Assembly: GCA_946482075.1 (NCBI GenBank)
Contig: CAMLQG010000018.1
Coordinates: 1-44,354 of the forward strand
Source of the DNA: an uncultured Erythrobacteraceae bacterium
GTDB taxonomy: Bacteria; Pseudomonadota; Alphaproteobacteria; Sphingomonadales; Sphingomonadaceae
Direction: 5' to 3'
DNA: 44,354 nucleotides
Shown here piece after piece: positions 7,971 through 16,220 of this stretch. Numbering within the stretch: the first letter of the stretch is position 1; each line of letters begins with the position of its first letter. The position numbers and the translations under genes were made by a program. The notes beneath the pieces are model-generated. The model was not told the DNA's origin, did no database searches, and saw only the letters and a program-made list of their open reading frames with translations.

Positions 7971-8990
7971 ATGCCGGAGGTGTTTTTCAGCTTTCATCAG
8001 GCCGGCAAGTCTCCCTGCGAGTTGAAGCAATGGTCGAAGATGGTCGCCGATCTCCAGACCGCGACCGCGCATGAATTCTACCGCGCCAATATCGAAGTGG
8101 AGATACCGCCGGGCGAGGACACGATCACGCTCGCGCGAACCGCGCTGGGCACGATCCGGATCGTGCAGTTCCATTCCCCCGGCATTTCCCGGACCAACCG
8201 CACCGCGGCGCATATCAAGGAAGACGGAACGCAGGATTACATCATCTGGCTTGTCACCTGCGGCGCATTGCAGGTTACTCAGAACGGCAGGACCGTCACA
8301 GGAAAGCAGGGCCAGTTCGTCATTACCGAGGCGGGACGTCCCTTCCGCATCAGAACCTTGTCGGATCATTCGGACTATCACGAATCCTACCAGATCATCG
8401 TGCCGCAGCATTCGATGGCGCGTTTCATCCCGGATGTGGGCCGCTTCTCGGTCCGTCCGTTCGACATCGCGCCCGGGCCGTCCAAGCTTGCCTATGAGAT
8501 ATTCTCGTCGCTGTTCGACAATGCCGACAAGCTGCCGATCGAAAATGCGAACGACACGGCCGAACAGGCCCTGCGGCTGATCGCCATCGCGATCGCAGGC
8601 GCGGCACCGACTACTCACGGAGATGCAGGCGATCCGGTGAAGGAACGGATCGAGCGCTTCATCCTTGCTCATTTCGCCGAACCCGGACTGACGGCGGCCA
8701 AGGTGGCGGAAGCCTGCAACGTGTCGCTGCGCCTGCTGCACAACACGTTCAAGGGAGAGGACAGCTTCCACAGCCGGATCCTGGCCATGCGCCTGGAAAT
8801 GGCACGTGACCTGTTGCGCGATCCGGCAACCCGCTCGCTCAGCATCTCGGAAGTCGGCTATATGTGTGGCTTCGTGAGCAATGCGCATTTCAGCCGGGTC
8901 TTTCGCAACCGGTTCGACTGCGCGCCGCGCGAATACCGTCGGCAAGCGGATGTCGCATCTGACGGGGATACTGCCGACCGCCACGATTGA
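7971..8990 (+). CDS. AraC-family transcriptional regulator with AraC-binding-like N-terminal domain
   Basis: A 339-residue regulator. Residues 1-200 form a cupin-like sensor of the 'AraC_binding_2' type ('GDRPF/AGRPFRIRTLSDHSD' style segment). The last 105 residues carry two helix-turn-helix units: 'LTAAKVAEACNVSLRLLHNTF' and the more conserved 'SISEVGYMCGFVSNAHFSRVF', ending in the usual 'REYRR'. Such proteins activate catabolic operons in response to the substrate or a CoA-ester intermediate. It lies 104 bp after the TIM-barrel gene in the same direction, so it probably controls the divergent kinase and Rieske operons. The start could also be ATG 7953 (six residues longer). I prefer 7971 because of the GGGG-rich sequence at proper distance. 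A small inverted repeat (7872-7879 and 7913-7920) lies upstream. Confidence 0.9.
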   Translation: MPEVFFSFHQAGKSPCELKQWSKMVADLQTATAHEFYRANIEVEIPPGEDTITLARTALGTIRIVQFHSPGISRTNRTAAHIKEDGTQDYIIWLVTCGALQVTQNGRTVTGKQGQFVITEAGRPFRIRTLSDHSDYHESYQIIVPQHSMARFIPDVGRFSVRPFDIAPGPSKLAYEIFSSLFDNADKLPIENANDTAEQALRLIAIAIAGAAPTTHGDAGDPVKERIERFILAHFAEPGLTAAKVAEACNVSLRLLHNTFKGEDSFHSRILAMRLEMARDLLRDPATRSLSISEVGYMCGFVSNAHFSRVFRNRFDCAPREYRRQADVASDGDTADRHD

Positions 8991-9087
8991 GGCCTGCCTT
9001 CAAAGCCGGCGTTTGCCATCTCGCCGCCGGTTCGCCATAGGCGCGCCTGCCCGCTCGCTCGCGGCTGCCACATGGTTGACCTGAATT

Positions 9088-9846
9088 TTGCTGCAATCCC
9101 TGATTTCGCGATCCGCATCCCTCGTCCCGCAGGGGGCCGTCGGCCATCTCGGCTGGCTGCGCGGCGCTATGGGCGCGGGGGCGGCGATCCTCTGCGCCGG
9201 CGCGATCACCACGCTGCTGCTCGGCGGAATCGATCCGGGCCTGCCCTGGCTGGTCGCGCCGCTGGGTGCGTCGGCAGTGCTGGTCTTTTCGGTTCCGGCC
9301 AGTCCGCTTGCGCAGCCCTGGCCGGTCGTGGGCGGCAATCTGGTGTCGGGCTTTGTGGGGATTGCTCTCGGGAAATTGGTGGGCGTGCCGCTTCTCGCCG
9401 CCGGTTTCGCGGTTGCCGGCGCCATTGCGCTGATGTCGCTGACGCGTTCCCTGCATCCGCCCGGCGGGGCCTGCGCTCTGTTCTGTGCGCTAGGCGCGAC
9501 CGGGCCGGACGCCTGGGGCTGGATGTATCTGGTTGCGATCGCCTGCAACCTCTTCATCCTCGCGATGGTGGGTTGGCTGTTCAACAATCTGACCGGTCAC
9601 CCCTGGCCGCACTACACGATCCTGCCGGCAAAGCCTGCGCTGCCGCCCGCGCTCGATTTCACGCATCAGGATATCGAGGCCGTTCTGGCTGATTGGAACG
9701 AGTTGCTCGACGTCGATCCGGACGATCTCGATGCGTTGTTCCAGGCGCTCGGGCGGCGCATCGCCGCCAAGCAGGAGATACTACGGGAGATACAGAAGGC
9801 GCCCAGGGAATTGCAGATGGCTGTCAGCGATCCCAGCGGGCGATGA
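9088..9846 (+). CDS. HPP family integral membrane protein
   Basis: About 252 residues with the diagnostic HPPGGA motif ('SLHPPGGACALFCA') after the second-to-third membrane helix. Hydrophobic segments lie near residues 28-46, 50-70, 76-104 and 140-165, matching the four-helix HPP fold. The soluble C-terminal tail ('DIEAVLADWNELLDVDPDDLDALFQAL') is shorter than in members with CBS domains. Some HPP proteins have been linked to nitrite transport in plastids and cyanobacteria; the role in proteobacteria is not established. No ATG is available near the beginning: the TTG at 9088 is the likely start but has no clear ribosome binding site, and a start a few codons downstream is possible. The 3' end overlaps the convergent luciferase-like gene by 23 bp. 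Confidence 0.8.
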   Translation: MLQSLISRSASLVPQGAVGHLGWLRGAMGAGAAILCAGAITTLLLGGIDPGLPWLVAPLGASAVLVFSVPASPLAQPWPVVGGNLVSGFVGIALGKLVGVPLLAAGFAVAGAIALMSLTRSLHPPGGACALFCALGATGPDAWGWMYLVAIACNLFILAMVGWLFNNLTGHPWPHYTILPAKPALPPALDFTHQDIEAVLADWNELLDVDPDDLDALFQALGRRIAAKQEILREIQKAPRELQMAVSDPSGR

Positions 9847-10699
9847 CTTCGGCGAGGAAGTCAACGTGTTCCTGCGCCGTGCGATAGCCTTTGCGCATCG
9901 TGTCGATGCTGGCATGCGTGCCGCCCATGTCCCGCCAGCGGTTCAAGGTCTCGATCGCTTCCTCCACGCTCAGGCCGACGCCCTTGGGGTTCTGCAGGAT
10001 CAGGTGATTGCCGAAACTGGCTGCGTCACGCCCGTTTTCCGCCAGAAGTTCCCGGATGCGGGCAAGGCCGGGTACCGCGAACTGTTCGAACCCGCCGGCA
10101 TGGATGAAGCCATCCGCCATCTTCGCCGCGCGCTTCCACGGCGCTTCGCCGAAGCCGCCGCAGAAGATCGGAATCTGGCGCTGGGGACGCGGTATGATGT
10201 TGCCGCGCTCGATCCGGTGAAAGCTGCCCTCGAAGCTGACCAGCGGTTCTCCCCACAGGCGGCGGAGATAGGGGATCTGTTCGTCCATCTTCTTTCCGCG
10301 TGTATGGAAGTCTTCGCCCAGCGCGTCATATTCGACGTAGTTCCAGCCCGTGCCCACGCCCAGCGTCAGCCTTTGGCGGGAAACGAGATCGAGATCGGCT
10401 GCCTGCTTGGCCACGAGCACCGTCTGGCGCTGCGGCAGGATCAGGACGCCGGTGATGAATTCTATCCGGCTGGTCTTGCCCGCGAGATAGCCGAACGCGA
10501 CGAAGGGATCATGGAAGGGATCGTTCTCCGTATAGGGGCCCCACAGCTTGGGATCGCGGTCCGCATGTTCGGCGCCGACCACGTGATCGTATATCAGCAG
10601 GGAATCGTAGCCCAGTTCTTCGATCCCCAGGCCGATCAGGTCCAGCCGGTCCGGATCGCCCGCGCTTTCGATCTGGGGGTATACGGCGCCCAACTTCAT
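9824..10699 (-). CDS. LLM-class F420/FMN-dependent oxidoreductase
   Basis: A 291-residue luciferase-like TIM-barrel oxidoreductase, similar to the TIGR03619-type 'probable F420-dependent' group. The start is MKLGAVYPQIE; then come 'GIEELGYDSLLIYDHVVGAE', 'IEFITGVLILPQRQTVLVAKQ', 'LTLGVGTGWN' and 'RGKKMDEQIPYLRRLW', and finally 'IPIFCGGFGEAPWKRAAKMADGF' (described in pieces; all are typical cofactor- and fold-defining segments). Whether it uses F420 or FMN cannot be read from the sequence. I chose ATG 10699, which has GGAG at 9 nt, over the ATG seven codons upstream (10720). It stands alone on the minus strand, converging on the HPP gene with overlapping 3' ends. A catabolic role alongside the neighbouring Rieske operon is possible but not shown. 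Confidence 0.87.
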   Translation of the reverse strand: MKLGAVYPQIESAGDPDRLDLIGLGIEELGYDSLLIYDHVVGAEHADRDPKLWGPYTENDPFHDPFVAFGYLAGKTSRIEFITGVLILPQRQTVLVAKQAADLDLVSRQRLTLGVGTGWNYVEYDALGEDFHTRGKKMDEQIPYLRRLWGEPLVSFEGSFHRIERGNIIPRPQRQIPIFCGGFGEAPWKRAAKMADGFIHAGGFEQFAVPGLARIRELLAENGRDAASFGNHLILQNPKGVGLSVEEAIETLNRWRDMGGTHASIDTMRKGYRTAQEHVDFLAEVIARWDR

Positions 10700-10817
10700 G
10701 ATCCGGCTCTCCTGCTGCATTCGGTGTCTGCCCTTCGTTAGAGCGCCGGCCGGAAGTGGGCAATGTCGCTTTTCGAAGCGAAGGAACTCACGGCTCGTCT
10801 CAAGGGTTTAGCCATTC

Positions 10818-12947
10818 ATGGCAGATGCTGGCATCATGGTTGATCATGGCGCGTCAGAAGCGGCGCCAGACGGTGCGGAAACCGCCAGGCCCGGCTTGTT
10901 GCACCGCATTCGCCAGGCGTGGAACGACGTTGCCGCCCCCGTGCGCTGGGCGGTCTACACGATCTTCACCGTCATCTTGCTGATCTTTCTCGCATGGCTC
11001 ATCCTGTTTATCACTCATGGGCGGTTCCTGAAGCATTCGTTTGAAAACATTGCCAGTCGTTCGCTTGATCGCGAAGTGAAAGTCGACGGGGACTTCGAGC
11101 TCTATTTCGCTCCGATCCAGGTGAAGTTCGTTGCCGAGAAGATGCGCATCGCCAACCCGAAATGGGCGAGCAAAGCTTCCCTGTTCGCGGCGGATCGCAT
11201 CGACACCCGCATTTCCACCTGGCGTCTGATATTCGGCGATGTGCATTTCCGCCGCCTGCTGCTCGACGGTGGCGCGGCCGATCTCGAATGGTCGCAGGAT
11301 GGCAAGACCAATACCTGGACGTTCGCCAAGGAGGAGCCGGCCAAGCCTTTCGAGATGCCGTTCATCGGACAGGCCCGGATAAGGGATACCACGCTGAGAT
11401 ACCGCGACCCGCGGCTCCAGCTCGCGACCGATATCGTTATCGATACGGTGCACGCTCGCGATACGCGCTTCGCCGACGACATACGCTTTCATGGCGATGG
11501 CCGGATGCGTGTGCATCCCTTCACCCTGTCGGGCAGTCTGATGTCGCCCAATGAAACGCTGGCAGGGGGCAGGAACAAGCTTTCCCTGAATGCGGCCTCC
11601 GGCGGCACGCAGATGTCTGTTTCGGGCACGCTTCCGGGCGCGACCGAGATCGAGGGGGCCGACCTCGCGATGGATGTGCGCGGACCTAATCTGAGCCTGC
11701 TGTTCGATTTCCTCGGCGTCGCGATTCCCGATACGAGGACCTACCGCATCCGCTCCAGCCTGACCTATGAGGACAAGGCGTGGAAGTTCACCGGGCTCAA
11801 GGGCATCTTCGGCGCAAGCGACCTTGCGGGGCGGATGACGATCTCGATGCCGAAGGATCGCCTCCGGCTGGACGCGGATCTTGCAACGAACACGCTCGAT
11901 ATCATCGATATCGGCCCCTTCGTCGGCTACGAGCCGAACAGGCTCGCCACGAACGGGTTCCAGGCGGCCGTGTCGCAGCCCGGCGGCAATCCCCGTATCC
12001 TGCCAGACGCGCCGTTGCGGATCGAGGCGCTCAGGCGCTTCGATGCGAACGTCGATTATTCGGTGAGGCGCGTGCGGGCGGAAAGCTTCCCGGTTTCCGA
12101 TATCGCGCTGACGATGAAGCTCGACCATTCCCTGCTTACGCTCGATCCGCTGACTTTCACCATGGCCGGCGGGAAGGTCGCGTCCGACATTTCCATCGAT
12201 GCGCGCGAGCCCGCCGTGGTGACGCAGTATAATATCCGTCTGTCTTCCACCCCGATGGGCACGCTGCTCGCCCGCTGGGGCGTGGAGAAAAGCGGAACGA
12301 CCGGCACGCTCAAGGCGCATGTCCAGATGACCGGGACAGGCGATTCCGTGCGCAAGTCGCTCGCCTCTTCAAATGGCCGCATCGCGGTGATCATGCCGGC
12401 GGGCACGATGTGGGCTCGCAACATCCAGTTGTCCGAACTCGATATCGGCGTGTTCATCCAGAAGATGTTCGAGAAGAAGCTGAAGACCCCGGTTGAGATC
12501 AATTGCGGCCTAGTCGCCTTCACGGTGCGTGACGGGATCGCGACGGCCGATCCGATCCTGATCGACACGAAGAAGAACGTGATGCTTGGGACGGGCGGCT
12601 TCAGCTTCAGGGATGAAAGCCTTGATCTCAAGATACGCGCGGACGGCAAGAAGTTCAGCCTGTTTTCGGGCCAGTCGCCGATCGGTGTGGACGGGTCGTT
12701 CGCTCAGCCCAAGGTCGATCCGATCAGCCCGGAATTGCTGACTCGCGCGGGTGTGGGTGTCGGTCTCGGTGCGGCGCTGACGCCGCTCGCCGCGGTTCTG
12801 GCCTTCGTCGATTTCGGCGATGCCAAGTCCGCCGCCTGCGGACCGGTCTTGTCCGGTGCGCGCGCCGTTTCGCAGACCACGAAGTCGGGCAAGCCGCGTG
12901 ACGACGTCGGCAATGGCGGCGCGAGGAGGGCGAAGAAGAAGGGCTGA
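10818..12947 (+). CDS. AsmA family envelope protein
   Basis: A 709-residue protein with one N-terminal membrane anchor (about residues 45-68, 'WAVYTIFTVILLIFLAWLIL') and a long periplasmic part. The AsmA N-terminal signature follows the anchor: 'SLDREVKVDGDFELYF' and the 'FAADRIDTRISTWRLIFGDV'-type segment. The C-terminal AsmA_2-like domain contains 'VMLGTGGFSFRDESLDLKIRADGKKFSLF' (listed in short parts). Family knowledge: AsmA-like proteins resemble Vps13-type lipid-transfer bridges and help keep outer-membrane lipid homeostasis. A basic, low-complexity tail ('GARRAKKKG') ends the protein. ATG 10818 has AAGGG 12 nt upstream; ATG 10836 is an alternative. It is followed by a stem-loop at 12956-13015 that may separate it from the mreB-like gene. 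Confidence 0.9.
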   Translation: MADAGIMVDHGASEAAPDGAETARPGLLHRIRQAWNDVAAPVRWAVYTIFTVILLIFLAWLILFITHGRFLKHSFENIASRSLDREVKVDGDFELYFAPIQVKFVAEKMRIANPKWASKASLFAADRIDTRISTWRLIFGDVHFRRLLLDGGAADLEWSQDGKTNTWTFAKEEPAKPFEMPFIGQARIRDTTLRYRDPRLQLATDIVIDTVHARDTRFADDIRFHGDGRMRVHPFTLSGSLMSPNETLAGGRNKLSLNAASGGTQMSVSGTLPGATEIEGADLAMDVRGPNLSLLFDFLGVAIPDTRTYRIRSSLTYEDKAWKFTGLKGIFGASDLAGRMTISMPKDRLRLDADLATNTLDIIDIGPFVGYEPNRLATNGFQAAVSQPGGNPRILPDAPLRIEALRRFDANVDYSVRRVRAESFPVSDIALTMKLDHSLLTLDPLTFTMAGGKVASDISIDAREPAVVTQYNIRLSSTPMGTLLARWGVEKSGTTGTLKAHVQMTGTGDSVRKSLASSNGRIAVIMPAGTMWARNIQLSELDIGVFIQKMFEKKLKTPVEINCGLVAFTVRDGIATADPILIDTKKNVMLGTGGFSFRDESLDLKIRADGKKFSLFSGQSPIGVDGSFAQPKVDPISPELLTRAGVGVGLGAALTPLAAVLAFVDFGDAKSAACGPVLSGARAVSQTTKSGKPRDDVGNGGARRAKKKG

Positions 12948-12955
12948 CCCGGCAT

Positions 12956-13015
12956 GAAGCGGCGGTTCGTCGGGATGTCGCCACTGCCTGTCGCTTGGCG
13001 CCGAACCGCCGCTTC
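12956..13015. terminator. 14-bp perfect inverted repeat between asmA-like and mreB-like genes
   Basis: GAAGCGGCGGTTCG at 12956-12969 and its exact complement at 13002-13015, separated by 32 nt. No T-run follows on either strand, so it is not a textbook intrinsic terminator. It may end or attenuate the asmA transcript or protect its 3' end. Confidence 0.4.
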
Positions 13016-13080
13016 CAGTTCACTCGCCAGACAGGAATGACGCTGAATCGGCGAAAGCCTGACCCAGGGACCACGATTAC

Positions 13081-14127
13081 ATGTCATTCAGGAGTTTTCT
13101 TTCGGCCGGAACGGCCGACCTCGCCATCGATCTCGGAACGGCGAACACGGTGGTCTATCTGCGCGGGCACGGGATCGTTCTGGCGGAACCGTCGGTCGTG
13201 ACCATGGAGACGATCGATGGCGTGCGCCGGGTGCGCGCGGTGGGCGACGATGCCAAGCTGATGATGGGCAAGACGCCGGTCAACGTCCAGACGATCCGTC
13301 CCTTGCGCAACGGCGTGATCGCCGATCTCGACGTGGCCGAGCAGATGATCAAGCATTTCATTCGCAAGGCGCGCACCAATGTCAGCGTCACCCAGCGCCG
13401 GTCTCCCGAAATCGTGCTCTGCGTGCCGTCCGGCTCCACCCAGGTGGAACGCCGCGCGATACGCGAGGCAGCGCTCAATGCCGGTGCCCGCAAGGTCTGG
13501 CTGATCGACGAGCCGATGGCGGCCGCGATCGGGGCGGACATTCCGGTGGCGAAACCGATCGGTTCCATGGTGGTCGATATCGGCGGCGGCTCCACGGAGG
13601 TCGGGGTGATCTCGGTCGGCGGGCTCAGCCTCAGCATGTCGGCGCGGATCGGAGGAGATCGGATGGACGAAGTGATCACTTCCTATGTCCGACGCTATCA
13701 CGATCTCCTGATCGGCGAGGCGACGGCGGAGCGGGTGAAGAAGGAATATGGCACCGCGCTCGCCAAGAAAGGCGATACGAATGACAAGGTGCTGATCAAG
13801 GGACGCCACATCGTGCGCGGCGTGCCGGCGGAGATCACGATCAGCCAGGCGGAGATTTGCGAAGCCCTTTCGGAACCGGTCGCATTGATAGTCGAAGCCG
13901 TGCGCAAGGCGCTGGAAGCCACGGCGCCGGAAATCGCGGCCGACATCATCGATGGCGGCATCGTGATGACAGGCGGCGGATCGCTCCTCTCGCAGATCGA
14001 CGTGGTCCTCTCGCGTGAGACGGGGTTGCCCGTCACGATCGCCCACGATCCGCTGAACTGCGTGGCGCTGGGCGCGGGTCGCGCGCTGGAGGAAGGCGAA
14101 TTCCGTGGCGTCCTGCATGCAATCTGA
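13081..14127 (+). CDS. mreB: MreB/Mbl-like actin homologue
   Basis: A 348-residue bacterial actin, the full MreB length. Nucleotide-binding motifs are visible: phosphate-1 'AIDLGTANT' near residue 15-23, phosphate-2 'VVDIGGGSTEVGV' near 162, and the adenosine motif 'MTGGGSLL' near 300. An N-terminal amphipathic segment (MSFRSFLS) could bind membrane. MreB filaments guide the peptidoglycan elongation machinery in rod-shaped cells. Here it is not followed by mreC, mreD, pbp2 or rodA. Instead a PilZ-XRE gene comes next on the same strand, so it is either a separated primary mreB or an extra copy. AGGGA about 13 nt before the ATG is an acceptable ribosome binding site. Confidence 0.92.
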   Translation: MSFRSFLSAGTADLAIDLGTANTVVYLRGHGIVLAEPSVVTMETIDGVRRVRAVGDDAKLMMGKTPVNVQTIRPLRNGVIADLDVAEQMIKHFIRKARTNVSVTQRRSPEIVLCVPSGSTQVERRAIREAALNAGARKVWLIDEPMAAAIGADIPVAKPIGSMVVDIGGGSTEVGVISVGGLSLSMSARIGGDRMDEVITSYVRRYHDLLIGEATAERVKKEYGTALAKKGDTNDKVLIKGRHIVRGVPAEITISQAEICEALSEPVALIVEAVRKALEATAPEIAADIIDGGIVMTGGGSLLSQIDVVLSRETGLPVTIAHDPLNCVALGAGRALEEGEFRGVLHAI

Positions 14128-14220
14128 CAGGATTTTGCATCTTAGGTGATTATCGGTTCCCGCACTAACCCCCCGTTAACTTCTGCCCTCCAGCGTCGGT
14201 TATCCAGTCGGAGATCACGC

Positions 14221-14886
14221 ATGGCCATTTCTGCCCACCTCGAAGAAACCGAGAACCCGTTGGGGGAGCCGCGCCAGCCGCGCCGCAAGCTCTATCTGGA
14301 AGCGCAGGGCGCGATTCAGTCGGGCGGAGCGGCAGACGTGCTGATCCACAACATCTCGGCCACCGGCCTGCTGCTCGAAAGCCAGGCGGGGCTGTCGGTC
14401 GACGAACGCATCGAGATCGAGCTTCCCCAGGCCGGCGCCACGCGGGCACGGATCGTCTGGGCGAGCGGACAGCTCTTCGGTTGCGAGTTCGATATGCCGA
14501 TCTCCGCCGCTACGCTGAGCGCTGCGCAACTGCGCAGCGCGGTGGGCCATGGCGTGGAGATCGGTCCACGGGGCGAAGTGCCGTTCGACGAGGCTTTCGG
14601 TGTTCGGCTCCAGCGCCTGCGCAAGGCGCGCGGACTGACCCTGTCGCAGATCGCGAACGAGCTGGGCGTCAGCAAGCCGACCGTCTGGGCGTGGGAACAA
14701 GGCAAGGCACGGCCGGTGGAAAGCCGGATCGGCGCGCTGGCGAGCGTGCTGGGCGTAGGGGGCGACGAGCTGCTTTCCGGTACGCATGCCACCGGCCTGC
14801 GCGACCTGCTGGCCCGGACGCGCGAGGAGATCGCTCGGGCTTTCGGAACGAGCCGCGACAAGGTCCGGATCATGGTGGAGCTCTGA
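14221..14886 (+). CDS. PilZ domain fused to a Cro/CI-type helix-turn-helix
   Basis: A 221-residue protein with an N-terminal PilZ domain (about residues 15-105). Both c-di-GMP-binding motifs are intact: RxxxR (Arg18-Arg22) and NxSxxG (Asn44, Ser46, Gly49). Residues 124-180 form an XRE-type DNA-binding domain ('RLQRLRKARGLTLSQIANEL' then 'SKPTVWAWEQGKARP'). A short C-terminal helix ('LRDLLARTREEIARAFG') may dimerise. The domain order suggests a transcription factor whose DNA binding is set by c-di-GMP. It lies 93 bp after the mreB-like gene and before a PAS/degenerate GGDEF gene. ATG 14221 starts directly at the PilZ N-terminus; an upstream in-frame extension to 14146 has no domain support. 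Targets are unknown; it could regulate mreB or surface genes. Confidence 0.88.
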   Translation: MAISAHLEETENPLGEPRQPRRKLYLEAQGAIQSGGAADVLIHNISATGLLLESQAGLSVDERIEIELPQAGATRARIVWASGQLFGCEFDMPISAATLSAAQLRSAVGHGVEIGPRGEVPFDEAFGVRLQRLRKARGLTLSQIANELGVSKPTVWAWEQGKARPVESRIGALASVLGVGGDELLSGTHATGLRDLLARTREEIARAFGTSRDKVRIMVEL

Positions 14887-15234
14887 CGCGTTAGTCGCGC
14901 CTGCGAATCGGCAGGGACGCATCCTGTCGCGCGCGAGGTGACGAAACACATGCACGGTGAGGGCCTTTGGCGGGGGTCGGATGCGGCGGAACGGGCCGGA
15001 TTTGCGGCCTGAAGAGGTGCGCGCCGGATTCATCTTTTCCTGAACCTGCCTGGATGGTAAATAAAAGGACAAGATTTTCAGGGCGTTATTCAATATTAGC
15101 TAACTGGATTTACGCTCTTTGAGCTAAGTAAAGTTGCGTTTGTTACGAAGGTCGAATTTCGCTGGTCTCGGCATCCAGGGGGCGTGTCGTGACCGTTAGT
15201 ATGTCTTTTCGTCACGCCGGGGAGCAAAGCGAAG
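14887..15234. other. Intergenic region with AT-rich segment
   Basis: 348 bases between the PilZ-XRE gene and the PAS/GGDEF gene. I see no protein or RNA gene in it. The first half is ordinary high-GC sequence. Positions about 15055-15175 are markedly AT-rich for this chromosome (for example 'attcaatattagctaac'), the sort of composition expected for a promoter of the downstream gene. I could not assign a reliable -35/-10 pair. Confidence 0.35.
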
Positions 15235-16137
15235 ATGGGAGTTGAATTCACACCGAGTGAAAATTCCGCACTCTATGCCCTGCTCGCGGAAAACACGACG
15301 GACATCATCCTCAAGACGGATCTGAAGGGCTTCATCCTCCACGCGTCTCCGGCCATCGAAGGGCTGGGCACGCGCCCGTCCGACGGGGTGGGCAGCCCGC
15401 ACCTGCTGGATCTGGTCCATCCATCGCATATCGATGCGATCAGTGCCGCGCATGAGGCGGTGGTGAGCGGCGGGCGCGAGCAGGTCAGCCTCGAATTTCC
15501 CGCGATCACTGCAGATGCGGGCCAGAAATGGTTCTCCATCCAGATGCGCCGGCTGGTGGACGAGCGCGGCGAGACCTACGGTGCGCTGGGCATCATGCAG
15601 AGCATCGAACAGCGCCGGACGCTGGAGGAGAAGCTCTTCGCTGCCGAAATGACGGACTCTTTGACCGGTCTCACCAACCGCAAGGCGTTCATTTCCATGC
15701 TGGAGCATCTCGTGGCCGAGCGTGCGGGCGGTTGCGTGGCGATCTTCGCGATCGATTATTTCAAGGCCCTCAACATGCGATACGGTCAGTCCTTCGGTGA
15801 TGAGGTGCTGGTGGTGTTTACAGGCATTCTCCGCAGCTTGCTGCGCGCGCAGGACATCGTTTCTCGCATCGGCGGGGAGAGAGTGTGCGTGTTGCTGCCC
15901 GGTTCGACGGCGGCACAGAGCGAAGCCGTGTGCCAGCGCGTCATCCTGACGCTGACCGAAATCCACAAGGCCGCTGGCGAAAACGGCATTCCGATCACTG
16001 CCAGCGTCGGGGTGGCGCGCATCGGCAAGTCGGTGGACGCCACTTTGAAGAAGGCGGAACTTGCCCTGTTCCTCGCCAAGGCCAAGGGCCGCAATCGGCT
16101 GGAAATGGCGCGCGGACGGGGCTTTCCGATCGGTTGA
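15235..16137 (+). CDS. PAS domain protein with degenerate GGDEF domain (probable c-di-GMP receptor)
   Basis: 300 residues. A PAS fold spans about residues 8-125 ('LLAENTTDIILKTDLKGFIL' start, 'LVHPSH', 'YGALGIMQSIE' end), followed by a linker helix and a GGDEF domain from about 138 ('MTDSLTGLTNRKAF'). The signature reads GGERV (residues 213-217) instead of GG(D/E)EF, so the second acidic residue needed for metal/GTP handling is Arg and cyclase activity is unlikely. The inhibitory I-site RxxD is intact (RAQD, 204-207, exactly five residues before GG), so the domain may still bind c-di-GMP. GGGGAG upstream supports the ATG. Family knowledge: such degenerate domains serve as effectors. Its input signal and partner are unknown; the neighbouring PilZ-XRE protein is an obvious candidate. 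Confidence 0.87.
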   Translation: MGVEFTPSENSALYALLAENTTDIILKTDLKGFILHASPAIEGLGTRPSDGVGSPHLLDLVHPSHIDAISAAHEAVVSGGREQVSLEFPAITADAGQKWFSIQMRRLVDERGETYGALGIMQSIEQRRTLEEKLFAAEMTDSLTGLTNRKAFISMLEHLVAERAGGCVAIFAIDYFKALNMRYGQSFGDEVLVVFTGILRSLLRAQDIVSRIGGERVCVLLPGSTAAQSEAVCQRVILTLTEIHKAAGENGIPITASVGVARIGKSVDATLKKAELALFLAKAKGRNRLEMARGRGFPIG

Positions 16138-16140
16138 TGA

Positions 16141-16220
16141 TCGTCATCCCAGCGAAGGCTGGGATCTCTGTGATCTTGGTCTGTTCACGAAAGCGATCCC
16201 AGCCTTCGCTGGGATGACGA
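16141..16220. repeat. Dispersed inverted repeat, family A (complete copy)
   Basis: A 26-bp arm at 16141-16166 (TCGTCATCCCAGCGAAGGCT...) is matched perfectly by its reverse complement at 16195-16220, with a 28-nt spacer. Each arm is itself nearly palindromic (ATCCCAGC-GAAG-GCTGGGAT). It starts 3 bp after the GGDEF gene stop. The layout is that of a REP/BIME-like paired element. Confidence 0.85.

Noticed and set aside
10786..10815. GGAAC followed by GTT upstream of the asmA-like gene
   Set aside because: The spacer is 18 nt to GTT, longer than the consensus 16-17.
16141..16220. Insertion sequence or integron attachment site
   Set aside because: No transposase or integrase gene and no target duplication are visible; short paired palindromes alone fit REP-like elements.
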